64,000 nt of DNA from Haloplanus natans DSM 17983 (GCF_000427685.1 NZ_KE386573.1:310001-374000); one strand, 5' to 3'. Counted from the first letter of the stretch, positions 9,693 through 19,445 are shown. Made by a program: numbers and translations. The notes: a model not told the origin generated them from the letters alone.

Positions 9693-10657
9693 GCGACCCC
9701 ATCCTCGAAGTCGAGGACCTGCGCAAGACCTTCGGCGGCATCGTCGCCGTCGACGGCGCCACCTTCGACATCGCCGAGGGGTCGATCACGGGCCTCATCG
9801 GCCCGAACGGGGCGGGCAAGACGACGACGTTCAACCTCATCAGCGGCTTCTACGAGCCCGACGGCGGCGTCGTCAGATACGACGGCCGTGACCTGCAGGA
9901 GATCATGCGCCCCCACCGCGACGAGACGGTCATCTGGGGCGGAGCCAGCGGCATCACGGCCGGCACACTCGGCGGCATCGTCGGGCTCGGCCCGCTCGGG
10001 CTGGGCGCGGCACCCGCCCTCGGCACGACACTCGCCGGGACGGCCCTCGGCGCCGGCGGCTATCTCGCCAAACAGCGGCTGACACAGCGCCGCCCCGGCC
10101 ACACCAACAGCCGGCCCTACATGCTCGCCCGTGAGGGGCTGGTGCGGACCTTCCAGCTCACGCGCGAACTCGGCGAGATGACGGCACTGGAGAACCTGAT
10201 GCTCGCGCCCCAGGGGCAGGCGGGCGAGAACCTGGCCAACACCTGGTTCCGGCGCGACGCCGTCCACGAGGAGGAGGCGACGGTGCGTGCCCGCGCCGAG
10301 GAGATGCTCGAACTCCTCGAAATCGAGCACGTTCGCGACGAGCCCGCGGGCAACCTCTCCGGCGGCCAGCGCAAACTCCTCGAACTGGGACGGGTGTTGA
10401 TGCTCGAACCGCGGCTCATCCTGCTCGACGAACCCGTCGCCGGCGTCAACCCGTCGCTCACGAAGAAGCTGATGGCCCGCATCGAACGGCTCCGCGACGA
10501 GGGCTATACGTTCTGTATCGTCGAACACGACATGGAGGTCATCATGGAACTCTCCGATACGATCATCGTCATGAACGAGGGGAAGAAACTCGTCGAAGGA
10601 CAGCCCGAGGAGATTCGAAACGACGACGCGGTCATCGAGGCTTACCTCGGGGTGTAA
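9689..10657 (+). CDS. livG: Branched-chain amino-acid ABC ATPase LivG type with a hydrophobic insert
   Basis: A 322-aa ATPase with Walker A GPNGAGKTTT (38-47), signature LSGGQ (223-227), Walker B LILLDEP and the switch His in CIVEHDME. Relative to usual LivG (~250-260 aa), about 70 residues (72-143) are inserted between the first beta-sheet and the Q-loop region (LVRTFQ). The insert contains a Gly/Ala/Leu-rich, membrane-like stretch at residues ~84-127. It hydrolyses ATP to drive uptake together with LivF. Confidence 0.9.
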   Translation: MSDPILEVEDLRKTFGGIVAVDGATFDIAEGSITGLIGPNGAGKTTTFNLISGFYEPDGGVVRYDGRDLQEIMRPHRDETVIWGGASGITAGTLGGIVGLGPLGLGAAPALGTTLAGTALGAGGYLAKQRLTQRRPGHTNSRPYMLAREGLVRTFQLTRELGEMTALENLMLAPQGQAGENLANTWFRRDAVHEEEATVRARAEEMLELLEIEHVRDEPAGNLSGGQRKLLELGRVLMLEPRLILLDEPVAGVNPSLTKKLMARIERLRDEGYTFCIVEHDMEVIMELSDTIIVMNEGKKLVEGQPEEIRNDDAVIEAYLGV

Positions 10658-10660
10658 CGA

Positions 10661-11365
10661 ATGGCACTACTGGAAGCACGCGACGTGGTGTCGGGCTACG
10701 GCGATGCGGAGATCATCCACGGCGTCGACCTCGACGTCGGAAGCCAGGAGATCGTCACCATCATCGGGCCGAACGGCGCGGGCAAGTCGACGATGATGAA
10801 GGCCATCTACGGCCTCATCGACTGCTGGGAGGGCACCGTCACCTTCGACGGCGAGGAGATAACCGACCTCCGGGCGGACCAGGTGACCGAGCGCGGGATG
10901 TGTTACGTGCCACAGCGCGAGAACATCTTCCCGACGCTGACGGTGCGCGAGAACCTCGAAATGGGCGCGTACATCGACGATCCGACGCCCGCCGACTTCC
11001 AGGCGGTGTGGGATCGGTTCCCGTTCCTCGAGGAGCGGGAGAACATGCGCGCCAGCGCTATGTCCGGCGGCCAACAGCAGATGCTCGCGCTCTCCTCCGC
11101 GCTGATGATCGACCCCGACCTGTTGCTCGTGGACGAACCGAGCGCCGGCCTCGCGCCCGACCTGGTCGACGACATGTTCGATCGTCTGGTCGAGATTCGC
11201 GACGAGACCGAGACGGCCATCCTGATGGTCGAACAGAACGCGAAGAAGGCGCTCTCGGTCTCCGACCGGGGGTACGTCCTCGATATGGGTGAAAACCGGT
11301 TCGAGGGCTCCGGCGCCGACTTGCTGGAGAGCGACGAAGTCGCCGAACTCTATCTCGGCGGATGA
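10661..11365 (+). CDS. livF: Branched-chain amino-acid ABC ATPase LivF type
   Basis: A 234-aa ATPase of normal length. It has Walker A GPNGAGKST, the LivF-type YVPQRENIFPTLTVRENL block, signature MSGGQQQ, and Walker B LLLVDEPSAGLAP. It is the last gene of the livHMGF operon, 3 bp after livG, and converges with the DUF547 gene. Confidence 0.93.
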   Translation: MALLEARDVVSGYGDAEIIHGVDLDVGSQEIVTIIGPNGAGKSTMMKAIYGLIDCWEGTVTFDGEEITDLRADQVTERGMCYVPQRENIFPTLTVRENLEMGAYIDDPTPADFQAVWDRFPFLEERENMRASAMSGGQQQMLALSSALMIDPDLLLVDEPSAGLAPDLVDDMFDRLVEIRDETETAILMVEQNAKKALSVSDRGYVLDMGENRFEGSGADLLESDEVAELYLGG

Positions 11366-11372
11366 GCGGCCG

Positions 11373-12098
11373 TCACGCGACGAACTTGCCAGGGGTCTTC
11401 GACCAGTCCCACGCCCGGTGGCGGATCGACGGCGACGCGTCCGCGGGGACGATTCCGTACTCCCGGAGTAGCCGCCTGATCCCCGCTCCCCCGCCGAAGT
11501 CGCCGCGGTACCACAGGAACACGCGCGGAACGCGGACGACGCCGCCGTCGGCGTCGTAGGTGACGGTGGCGTCGAGGTAGGTCCGCGTCGCCAGATCGAG
11601 TTGCTCGTCGACGGCGTCGGGCTCGTACGCTCGAATCGCCGGACAGCTTGCGGCCCCACAGTTCAACGCGAAGTGAATCCGCGGATCGAGGGATGACAGC
11701 CGGTAGCGACGCTCGAACGACGTACTGTGGAGCTTCGGGAGATAGCCCAGGCCGTACTTCGACCGGCCGCCCCGCAGCAGGCCGTTCTCGATGCGACCGA
11801 GCGAGAGGGGAGTTCCGCCGACCGTGAGCGCCGGCGTCCGGAAGAACCGAACGACTCGGAGTGGGCTCTCGTACAGTGCCGGCCGGTCGTCGAGCAACAA
11901 CTGCGTCCCCGCGTTGTAACAGTTCAGCCAGAACGCGAGCGCCGTCTCGCGGTCCGTCCGCACCCGTTCCAGGTCGGCGTCGTCGAGCGACGCGAGCGCC
12001 GACGCGTACGCCTCGGTCGCCGTCCCCCGCTTGCAAGCGACCAACAGTTCCCGGGCGAGGGTAGCCGGTGTCGACGCCGACGGTTCCCTCACCTCCAT
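11373..12098 (-). CDS. DUF547 domain protein
   Basis: A 241-aa protein with the two DUF547 hallmarks FWLNCYNAGTQ and HFALNCGAASCPAI. DUF547 is a widespread family without an established biochemical role; the conserved Cys, Asn and His resemble a papain-like or transglutaminase-like site. There is no signal peptide. It is convergent with livF and divergent from the radical SAM gene. Confidence 0.85.
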   Translation of the reverse strand: MEVREPSASTPATLARELLVACKRGTATEAYASALASLDDADLERVRTDRETALAFWLNCYNAGTQLLLDDRPALYESPLRVVRFFRTPALTVGGTPLSLGRIENGLLRGGRSKYGLGYLPKLHSTSFERRYRLSSLDPRIHFALNCGAASCPAIRAYEPDAVDEQLDLATRTYLDATVTYDADGGVVRVPRVFLWYRGDFGGGAGIRRLLREYGIVPADASPSIRHRAWDWSKTPGKFVA

Positions 12099-12204
12099 GC
12101 CCGTCGGTCTGCGTTACCCGGAAAAAAGCGTTGTGCGCTTCGGTATCCGTCACGCCCACGCACAGCCACGACACCCTTATGATCGACGTGTGCTCACGCC
12201 ACCC

Positions 12205-13638
12205 ATGGCAGCCGACGAACTCGGCACGACGACGAGTCTCTGTCCCGACTGTCTGGAACCCGTGCCGGGTCGGTACGAGAAACGATCCGACGGCGTGTAT
12301 CTCACGCGGGAGTGTGCCGACCACGGGGTCGCCAGCCGACAGGTCTGGGGCTCGTTCGACCACTGGGAGTGGGCGGGCGACTTCGGCCCCTCTCCCACTC
12401 ACGACGGCGGCGACCTGACGGTCGACCCCGACCACGCTTGCCTCGCCATCGTCGAGGTGACCGACGACTGTAACCTCTCCTGTTCGTTCTGTTTCGCGAG
12501 TTCGGGTCCCGGCGGCGAGGGCCGGTCGACGGCCGAAATCGACGCCCTCCTCGACACCGTGGCCGAGGCCGGCGGGCGCCCGATCCAGTTCTCCGGCGGC
12601 GAACCGACGGTCCGGGACGACCTGTCCGAACTCGTCGACCACGCACGGAACCGGGGCATCGACCACGTCGAGGTCAACACGAACGGCATCCGGTTGGCGA
12701 CCGAGGACGGCTACGCCGACACGCTCGCCGACGCCGGCGTGACGGCCGTCTACCTGCAGTTCGACGGGCTGACGGCCGACACCTACGAGCGAATCCGCGG
12801 CGTCGACCTCGTCGACGAGAAGGGCGCCGCCATCGACGCCTGTCGTCGGGCCGACCTCCCGGTCGTCCTCGTCCCCACCGTCGTCCCCGGCGTCAACGAC
12901 GACGAGATGGGGGATATCGTGCGGTTCGCCCTCGATAACCGTGACGTGGTCCGCTCGGTCAACTTCCAGCCGGTGGCTCACTTCGGCCGCTACGACCAAC
13001 ACGAGGGCCGGTACGCTATCGACGACGCCACCCGACAACTGGCCGACCAGATCGACAGCCTCGACCCCCGAGATATGCTCCCCGCCCCCTGCTGTTCGGC
13101 CTACTGTCAGATCGGGACGGCGTTCGTGCCACGGGACGCCGACGTGGACGGCGACGACGGTGCAGCGAGTGCCGACACCGACGACTTCCCTTTCGTCCCC
13201 CTCACCCAGTTCGTCGACGACCACCTCTGGGACACCGTCTCCGGGCTGGTCGACGAGGTGGACTACATGGAACTGCTCGCGGGCACCGCCGCCGGCCAGG
13301 AGTGGGCCTGTAAGACCGCCGGCTGCTGTGGCGTCGATACGGGTGGCGTCGCCGACCTGTTCGACGAGGTGGTCCCCGTCTCGTTCACGGGATTCATGGA
13401 CGCCGACGCCGCCGACGTGAACCGCCTGAGCAACTGCTGTCTCGCCGTGCCGACGACCGACGGCGACCTGGTCCCCTTCTGTGGTTACAACATGACGACG
13501 ACCGACGGCGAGTACGCGCTCCGAAACCGCAACGGGTGGGGCGGACGCGAGACGGTAGATGGCGAGACGCCGCGGCCCGACGGCGGCGACGTCGACTGCG
13601 ATGCCCCCGCCGATCGGACGGGGGGCGATCCCCGATGA
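12205..13638 (+). CDS. Radical SAM protein resembling the Tes/MJ0619 group
   Basis: A 477-aa protein. The N-terminal Cys-rich knuckle has Cys13, Cys16 and Cys37 (LCPDC ... LTRECADHG). The radical SAM 4Fe-4S motif is Cys89-x3-Cys93-x2-Cys96, then a GGEPT motif. The C-terminal half has further Cys pairs (CCSAYC, CCGVD, LSNCCLA). This layout resembles the Tes/MJ0619 radical SAM group, whose studied member couples archaeal lipid chains. That is a family-level comparison, and the function here is open. The start at 12205 follows a short leader; the stop overlaps the methyltransferase start (ATGA). Confidence 0.8.
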   Translation: MAADELGTTTSLCPDCLEPVPGRYEKRSDGVYLTRECADHGVASRQVWGSFDHWEWAGDFGPSPTHDGGDLTVDPDHACLAIVEVTDDCNLSCSFCFASSGPGGEGRSTAEIDALLDTVAEAGGRPIQFSGGEPTVRDDLSELVDHARNRGIDHVEVNTNGIRLATEDGYADTLADAGVTAVYLQFDGLTADTYERIRGVDLVDEKGAAIDACRRADLPVVLVPTVVPGVNDDEMGDIVRFALDNRDVVRSVNFQPVAHFGRYDQHEGRYAIDDATRQLADQIDSLDPRDMLPAPCCSAYCQIGTAFVPRDADVDGDDGAASADTDDFPFVPLTQFVDDHLWDTVSGLVDEVDYMELLAGTAAGQEWACKTAGCCGVDTGGVADLFDEVVPVSFTGFMDADAADVNRLSNCCLAVPTTDGDLVPFCGYNMTTTDGEYALRNRNGWGGRETVDGETPRPDGGDVDCDAPADRTGGDPR

Positions 13639-14354
13639 GGGGGCTTTTGGACGCCGCTCTAGCCGATCCGTGGACGACGCTCGACACCCTGCTCGACGGA
13701 CCGCTCCATCCGGGCGGGCGGGCGGCCACCGAGCGCCTCCTCGACCGCGCGGACGTGGGGGCTGACACCCGACTGCTCGACGTGGGCTGTGGCGCCGGCG
13801 CCGGCCTCACGCTCGCTCGGGACCGTGGCGCCGATGCCGTCGGCCTCGATGCCAACCCGCAGATCGACGGCCTCGGTGCCGGCCCCGCTCCGATCCGCGG
13901 CGAGGCGACGACGCTTCCCGTTTGCGACGGCGCCGTCGACGTCGTCCTCGCCGAGTGTGTCCTCTGTCTGACCGATCTGCCGGCGGCGCTCTCCGAGTGC
14001 CGGCGCGCCCTCCGCGGGGGCGGGCGGCTCGCAGTGTCCGACGTGGTCGTCGACGGCGATGGTCCCGTCGTCCCCGACGCGGTTGCCGAGGCGTGCTGTC
14101 TCACCGGCGCGCGGAGCCGTGCCGACCTGACCGCGGCGCTCGCCGACGCCGACTTCGCGGTCGAATCGATCCACGACCACCACGACGACCTGGTGGCGAT
14201 GCGTGACCGCGTGCAGGACCGGGTCGACTACGACACGCTCCTCGGCTTCATGGGCGACCGGGGGCAGCGAGTACGGACCGCGATCGAGGAGCTAGAGGGC
14301 GCCCTGGTGGATGAGCGCATCGGCTACGTCTCCGTCGTCGCGCGCGCCGAGTAG
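13635..14354 (+). CDS. Class I SAM-dependent methyltransferase
   Basis: A 239-aa protein with the SAM-binding motif LLDVGCGAGAGL, acidic motif II (VGLDANP) and a CDGAVDVVLAECVL motif IV/post region. The ATG overlaps the stop of the radical SAM gene, so the two are coupled and probably act on one substrate. Length and fold fit small-molecule methyltransferases (the ArsM/UbiE type looks alike). The substrate is not predictable. Cysteine pair CC at about residue 153 is unusual. Confidence 0.8.
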   Translation: MRGLLDAALADPWTTLDTLLDGPLHPGGRAATERLLDRADVGADTRLLDVGCGAGAGLTLARDRGADAVGLDANPQIDGLGAGPAPIRGEATTLPVCDGAVDVVLAECVLCLTDLPAALSECRRALRGGGRLAVSDVVVDGDGPVVPDAVAEACCLTGARSRADLTAALADADFAVESIHDHHDDLVAMRDRVQDRVDYDTLLGFMGDRGQRVRTAIEELEGALVDERIGYVSVVARAE

Positions 14355-14395
14355 GTAGCCGCCAGCGTATTGTCGCCGCGGCCCGACGTTCGACC

Positions 14396-14887
14396 ATGCA
14401 CGAGGTCCGCGAGTTCTCGCTGCCGAACGTCGGTCCCGGCCCCGATCCGTTCACGCTCGACGCACTCGACGCGGACGTGGCCTTCGTCGTCCTCCTGTTC
14501 CAGCGTGATTACTACTGCACCAACTGCCGGAGCCAGGTACAGGCCGTTGCCGATCGGATCGACGACTTCCGTGCCCGCGACGCCACGCCCGTCTCGATTC
14601 TCCCCGAGTCGGTCGAACGCGCCGACGCGTGGCAGGAGCGGTACGAGCTTCCCTACCCGTTGCTCGCGGACCCGGACGCCGACGTCTCCGACGCGTACGA
14701 CCAGCCCGTTCGCTTCGGCTTCCTCGGTCGCTTCAGCGACTTTCTGGGCCGGATGCCCGAGGTGGTGATCCTCGACCGACGGGTCGATCCGCCGTCGATA
14801 GCCTACGTCCACCAGGGGCGCTCGACGTTCGATCGGCCGTCGGTCGACGACTTGCTCGGCGAACTCGACGCGCTCCGGGAGGCGTGA
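14396..14887 (+). CDS. Peroxiredoxin/redoxin-like protein
   Basis: A 163-aa thioredoxin-fold protein. The redoxin start (REFSLPNVG) leads into FVVLLFQRDYYCTNCRSQ with Cys41 and Cys44 in a CxxC arrangement, then PVSILPES and YPLLADPDADVSDAY, typical of AhpC/TSA relatives. It probably reduces peroxides or disulfides. It lies 41 bp after the methyltransferase on the same strand and may be the third gene of that unit. Confidence 0.8.
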   Translation: MHEVREFSLPNVGPGPDPFTLDALDADVAFVVLLFQRDYYCTNCRSQVQAVADRIDDFRARDATPVSILPESVERADAWQERYELPYPLLADPDADVSDAYDQPVRFGFLGRFSDFLGRMPEVVILDRRVDPPSIAYVHQGRSTFDRPSVDDLLGELDALREA

Positions 14888-14893
14888 CGGCCG

Positions 14894-15085
14894 CTATTTC
14901 CGACAGGGACAGACGCTCGATTCGACCCGGTCGCGCACCGTCCCCGCAATGAACCCGCTCGCGCCGCCGAAGCCGGCGCCGATACCGGCGCCGACCGGCC
15001 CGAGGGGACTGCCCATCGCCGCGCCGACGGCCGCACCCGCCGCCGCGCCCTTCTTCGCGTGGTCTTTCTTCTTGTGTGGAAGCAT
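14894..15085 (-). CDS. Small glycine-zipper membrane protein
   Basis: A 63-aa protein. A Lys-rich N-terminus (MLPHKKKDHAKK) is followed by a Gly/Ala zipper with GxxxG spacing (GAAAGAAVGAAMG, then VGAGIGAGFGGASG) and a short C-terminus ending CPCRK. The zipper suggests helix packing in a membrane. It is very similar to the core of the second glycine-zipper protein at 63360. Function is unknown. Confidence 0.75.
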   Translation of the reverse strand: MLPHKKKDHAKKGAAAGAAVGAAMGSPLGPVGAGIGAGFGGASGFIAGTVRDRVESSVCPCRK

Positions 15086-15267
15086 CGACCGGGGTTACGG
15101 TTTGGTCGGCAAAAGCCTACCCCCGACGCCACGGCCGGTGACCGGACGCCCGGTCGGTTCGGGGTGTGATACTGGCGCCGTCAGTCGCTCGACGCCATCC
15201 CGTCGCCGTTCCTACGAGCTGATAATCGGAGGTGGGGTTTGTTCGCCGTCACCGCGACCGGCCGTGT

Positions 15268-16935
15268 ATGGACGCGATACTGGACCGCTACCAACGAGCC
15301 CTCTGGGGGTCGATGGACTACCTCGGCGTCACCGAATCGATCGAGCGGAAGTTCGTCGCCGCCGTGACGATTCAGTTCGGCGCCGCGGTTCTGCTCGCCG
15401 TCCTGCCGTTCGTCCTGGCCGGGACGGTGCGTGCCGTCGTGACCGCGGCACTGCTCGGTGGCGCCGCCGTCGCCCTCGGGAACACCCTGTTGATCGCCCG
15501 TCGGGACTTCGTGGCGCCCGTCCGGGAACTGGAGGCGGCGGCGACGACCATCGCGGCCGGCGAACTCGACGCCGCCGAAGTCACGGTCGAGGACCAGGCC
15601 GACGAAATCGGCAGTCTCGTCCGCGCGTTCGACGGGATGCGCGCCTCCTTGGAGACGGTCTCCGCGCAGGCCGACGCCCTCGCCGCGGGGGCGTTCGACG
15701 ACTCCGTCCTCGACGAGGCGGTGCCCGGTTCGTTCGGCGACGACCTCGATCGGATGACGGACAACCTCCGCGCGAACACGCGCGAACTCGAGGCACTGAC
15801 CGAACATCTCGAACGCACCGCCGACGAGTACGGCGACGTGATGGCCGCCGCCGCGGCGAAGGACCTCTCGGTCCGGATGGAGCCCGACGACGAGAGTCCG
15901 GCGATGGCCGCCATCGCCCGCTCGTTCAACGAGATGCTCGACGATCTGGAGGCGACGGTCGGCGAGGTGTCCGCCTTCGCTGACACCGTCTCGGAGCGGA
16001 CCGTCGACACCGCCGCCGACCTCGACGAGGTGGCGCGGGCGAGCGAGGAGACGAGCGAGGCCACGGGCGACATCGCCGCCGACGCCGAGACCCAGCGCGA
16101 GCAGCTCCAGCGGATCGTCGCCGAGATGAGCGACCTCTCGGCCACCGTCGAGGAAATCGCGGCGTCGGCCGAGGGCGTCGCCGAGGTGGCCACCCGCACC
16201 GCGGACCGGGGCGACGAGGCACAGGAGGCGGCCGGCGAGGCGCTCGACCGGATGGACGCCATCGAGTCACGGGCGACCGAGACGATGGCCCGGCTCAGCG
16301 AACTCGACGACCGGATGGACCGCATGGGCACTATCGTCGCCACCATCTCCGACATCGCCGAGCGGACGAACCTCCTCGCCTTGAACGCCTCCATCGAGGC
16401 GGCCCACTCCGGCGAGGGGGCGGACGGCTTCGCCGTCGTCGCCGACGAGGTCAAAAGCCTCGCGGAGGAGGCACAGGCGGAAGCGACGGACGTTCAGGAG
16501 ATCATCGACGGCATCCAGTCCCAGACCGAGACGGCCGTCGAGGGGATGCGCCGGACGACCGAGGAGGTATCCGACGCGGTCGAGACGGTCGAGGCCGCCA
16601 TCGACTCGCTCGACCGGATCGTCGAACTCGCCCACGAGACCGACGAGGGGATGCGGGAGATCACCGACGCGACCGACCAAGGGGCCGCCTCGACCGAGGA
16701 GACCGTCGCCACGCTCGAACGGATCGAGACGACGAGTCAGGAGACGGCCACGGAGGCCACCGATCTCGCCGAGGCCGCGACGGCCCAGGCCGACTCGCTC
16801 GACGACACCTCGACGCGCGTCCACGAGTTGGCCGACCAGGCCGAGACGCTCATCGACCTGCTCGACGAGTTCGCGCTCGATACGGCGGGCCGGCCGGCGG
16901 CGGCCGACACCCGGGCCGCCGCCGATGCCGACTGA
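15268..16935 (+). CDS. Methyl-accepting chemotaxis (Htr-type) transducer
   Basis: A 555-aa protein. Two transmembrane helices (residues ~29-50 and ~54-77) have almost no loop between them, so there is no periplasmic sensor. Two HAMP-like segments follow ([12 protein letters not shown] ...; KDLSVRM ...), then a long signalling coiled coil with the conserved hairpin tip [18 protein letters not shown]. It should signal to CheA/CheW. With no external domain the input may be cytoplasmic, membrane-derived or from a partner. The start MDAILDRY was chosen over a 12-codon longer reading. Confidence 0.9.
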   Translation: MDAILDRYQRALWGSMDYLGVTESIERKFVAAVTIQFGAAVLLAVLPFVLAGTVRAVVTAALLGGAAVALGNTLLIARRDFVAPVRELEAAATTIAAGELDAAEVTVEDQADEIGSLVRAFDGMRASLETVSAQADALAAGAFDDSVLDEAVPGSFGDDLDRMTDNLRANTRELEALTEHLERTADEYGDVMAAAAAKDLSVRMEPDDESPAMAAIARSFNEMLDDLEATVGEVSAFADTVSERTVDTAADLDEVARASEETSEATGDIAADAETQREQLQRIVAEMSDLSATVEEIAASAEGVAEVATRTADRGDEAQEAAGEALDRMDAIESRATETMARLSELDDRMDRMGTIVATISDIAERTNLLALNASIEAAHSGEGADGFAVVADEVKSLAEEAQAEATDVQEIIDGIQSQTETAVEGMRRTTEEVSDAVETVEAAIDSLDRIVELAHETDEGMREITDATDQGAASTEETVATLERIETTSQETATEATDLAEAATAQADSLDDTSTRVHELADQAETLIDLLDEFALDTAGRPAAADTRAAADAD

Positions 16936-16976
16936 CGGGCCGACGACCCACCGGCACACAGCTACGGCAATCCGCC

Positions 16977-17588
16977 TCAGTCGGCGACGGCGGCGAGGTT
17001 CGCGGCGAGGCCGCTGAACAACAGGAGGACCGTCACGGCGAGGTTCGCCGTCTCACTACCGAACACGACCGGCACCGTCGAAATCTCCGCCGCGAAGCCG
17101 TTGAGCACGCCGCCAACGATCAGCGTCACGCCGACGAGCCCGAGCACGAGGCTGCCGATCCGTCCGAACCGGCCCTTGTCGCTTCCCGCCATCGCCTCGG
17201 CGATGGCCTCCCCGACCGTCTCACGCACCGCGTCGTTGACGTACTCCTGTAAAGTCGACTCCCGCTCGTCGAGTTCGGCCGCGCGCTCCGACAGCTCCTT
17301 TTCACGCTCCGCGATGGCCGTCTCCCGGTCGTCGAGTTCCGTTTCACGCTCGGCGATTCGCTTCTCGCGGCCGTCGAGCTCCGCCTCCCGCTCGTCGAGT
17401 CGCTTGCGCTCCTGTCGAAGCTCCGTCGCGCGGTCGTTCAGCTCCGCTTCCCGCTCGTCGAGTTCGTCGGCGAAATCCGACAACCCTCGCTCTCGCTGGT
17501 CCAGCGCCCGGCGCTCCTCGCTCAACGCCCCCTCGTCCGGCGGGTCGGTCACCTCGGCGTCGGTGAACGGGTCGTCGTCGTTGCTCAT
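16977..17588 (-). CDS. Coiled-coil protein with C-terminal membrane anchor
   Basis: A 203-aa protein. An acidic N-terminus (SNDDDPFTDAEV) precedes about 85 residues of almost perfect heptad/hendecad repeats rich in E, R, L and D (ERETELDDRE-type units). Two C-terminal hydrophobic segments (residues ~142-165 and ~172-200) follow. The architecture suggests a membrane-anchored scaffold. No enzymatic motif is visible. It is convergent with the Htr gene. Function is unknown. Confidence 0.75.
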   Translation of the reverse strand: MSNDDDPFTDAEVTDPPDEGALSEERRALDQRERGLSDFADELDEREAELNDRATELRQERKRLDEREAELDGREKRIAERETELDDRETAIAEREKELSERAAELDERESTLQEYVNDAVRETVGEAIAEAMAGSDKGRFGRIGSLVLGLVGVTLIVGGVLNGFAAEISTVPVVFGSETANLAVTVLLLFSGLAANLAAVAD

Positions 17589-17643
17589 GGGAGTCGTTCG
17601 CATCCGGACGAGTAAATATGGGGTGGTCGTCGGGCCGCGGCGA

Positions 17644-18072
17644 TCACTCCGTCTCCTCGGGCGGCGCGTCCGTGGCCGGCTCGCACTCGAAGTCGACGAC
17701 CTTCCGGTGAGTCACGGTGCAGGTGTGTCCGCCCCCGACGCCGCTGCCGGGAACCTTCGACAGCAGCCAGTCGCGCCAGCGCCACGTGCAGGACGCCCTC
17801 GGCGGGCTCGACCAGACGAGCCGCCCGATCTCGCGTGGCGTGGGATCACACCCGTCCGGGCAGTCCCCCGCCGCCCGCCGGAACGCCGTCAGCAGGACGT
17901 TTACGTCCTTGATCGCCGTTGCGTTCGCCCGCCGGTAGGCCGTCCCGCGGGTAGCGTCCGTCGCGCTGGCCGTCGACTGCCGGTCGAACTGCTGGCCGTC
18001 GGGGCAGCCGCGCCAGATGCGCGGGAAGACGTTCAACAGCGCTTCCTGGATCTCCACTTCGGTGATTCCCAT
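17644..18072 (-). CDS. Uncharacterised small haloarchaeal protein
   Basis: A 142-aa protein starting MGITEVEIQEALLNVFPRIW. It has conserved-looking Cys in CPDGQQF, CPDGCDP and further single Cys near the C-terminus, which might bind metal. A start eight codons upstream (18096) is possible. I do not recognise the family. Downstream on the same strand lies the coiled-coil membrane protein. Confidence 0.6.
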   Translation of the reverse strand: MGITEVEIQEALLNVFPRIWRGCPDGQQFDRQSTASATDATRGTAYRRANATAIKDVNVLLTAFRRAAGDCPDGCDPTPREIGRLVWSSPPRASCTWRWRDWLLSKVPGSGVGGGHTCTVTHRKVVDFECEPATDAPPEETE

Positions 18073-18236
18073 AAGTAAGCCTCCTCGCGTCCGCACCGTG
18101 CGAACACGGAAGCCAAAGCTAGGTCGCGAGGCGTGTTAGTAACGCGTACCCTTCCCACGGACCGAGTAACTAACCGACGGCCGTGCTTTCCCCCACGTTC
18201 CCGGTAGCTTATTTTCGATCGGTCCTTAGCCGGGGT

Positions 18237-19445
18237 ATGTCAGAGCTCGGCAGCGGGTACGGCACACGGCGAGTCAACGAACTCTACCGCCGCGGCACGC
18301 TGGACGGCGACCCGCCGGACTTCCCCGTCTCGTACGACGACCTCCGGACGGCCGCTCTCGAAGCGATGTCGCCGGAGGGACGGGCGTACGTCGCAGGGGG
18401 TGCCGGGAACGACGAAACCTTCGAACGTGGACAGGACTTCTCCGCGTGGCGCATCGTCCCGCGGATGCTCCGCGACGTCGAGTCACGCGACCTCTCGACG
18501 ACGGTCGTGGGTCAGGAGTTCCCGGTCCCCATCGCGCTCACGCCGCTCGGCATCCAGTCGCTGCTCCACGAGCGGGCCGAACACGCGACCGCGGAGGCCG
18601 CCGCCGATGTCGGCGTGCCGACGGTCCTCTCCTCGCTCTCGTCGACGCCGATGGAGGCGGTCGCCGACGCGCTCGGATCGACCCCGAAGTGGTTCCAGTT
18701 CTACTGGTCCTCGGACGAGCGCATCGCCCGGAGTTTCCTGACGCGGGCCGAGGACGCCGGCTACGACGCCATCGTCGTCACCGTCGACGCCCCGATCCTG
18801 GGCTGGCGCGAACGACTGATCGAGCGCGGGTACTACCCCTTCTTGGAGGGCGACGGCGTCGCGAACTACTTCTCCGACCCCGCGTTCCGCGACCGACTCG
18901 ACGCGCCGCCCGAGGAGGACACCGAGGCGGCCGTCGAGGAGTTCCTCGACATCTTCGGCGACGCCTCGCTCACGTGGGACGACCTCTCGTTCGTCCGCGA
19001 CCACACCGACCTCCCCATCGTCGTCAAGGGCGTCCTCGACCCGCGTGACGCCGAACTGGCCGTCGAACACGGCGTCGACGCGGTCGGCGTCTCGACACAC
19101 GGCGGCCGGCAGGTCGACGGCTCGATCACGGCTCTCGAAGCGCTGCCGGAGATCGCCGCGGCGGTCGGCGGCGAGGTCGACATCACCTTCGACAGCGGCG
19201 TGCGCCGCGCCGCGGACGCGTACAAGGCGATCGCCCTCGGCGCCGATCTGGTCATGCTGGGCCGCCCCTACGCGTACGGACTGGCCGCCGGCGGCGCCGA
19301 CGGCGTCCGGACGGTGCTCCGGAACCTCCTCGCGGAGTTCGACCTGACCATGGGGCTGTCCGGTCGCCGGGCGGTCGACGACATCGGCCGCGACGCCGTC
19401 CGGCACGCGTCGACGCTCGCCCCGGAGCGATCCGGACGGCGCTGA
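18237..19445 (+). CDS. FMN-dependent alpha-hydroxy-acid oxidase (lactate 2-monooxygenase-like)
   Basis: A 402-aa TIM-barrel flavoprotein. Conserved sites are IALTPLGIQSL, WFQFYWS, IVVTVDAPILGWRERL and the active-site segment STHGGRQVDG with catalytic His and Arg, followed by VKGVLDPRDA and DSGVRRAADAYKAIALGAD. The length fits lactate 2-monooxygenase and related L-lactate or glycolate oxidases. SxHGGRQ has Thr where Asn is usual. The start at 18237 is chosen over an 18-codon extension that has no family similarity. It lies immediately upstream of the broken ATPase gene. Confidence 0.87.
   Translation: MSELGSGYGTRRVNELYRRGTLDGDPPDFPVSYDDLRTAALEAMSPEGRAYVAGGAGNDETFERGQDFSAWRIVPRMLRDVESRDLSTTVVGQEFPVPIALTPLGIQSLLHERAEHATAEAAADVGVPTVLSSLSSTPMEAVADALGSTPKWFQFYWSSDERIARSFLTRAEDAGYDAIVVTVDAPILGWRERLIERGYYPFLEGDGVANYFSDPAFRDRLDAPPEEDTEAAVEEFLDIFGDASLTWDDLSFVRDHTDLPIVVKGVLDPRDAELAVEHGVDAVGVSTHGGRQVDGSITALEALPEIAAAVGGEVDITFDSGVRRAADAYKAIALGADLVMLGRPYAYGLAAGGADGVRTVLRNLLAEFDLTMGLSGRRAVDDIGRDAVRHASTLAPERSGRR

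Noticed and set aside
11350-13224. A 624-codon minus-strand frame over the radical SAM and DUF547 region
   Set aside because: It crosses a recognised gene on the other strand and repeats its complement. No domain is visible.
15581-16270. Arg/Pro-rich frames opposite the Htr gene
   Set aside because: Antisense shadows with no motifs. The Htr frame is certain.
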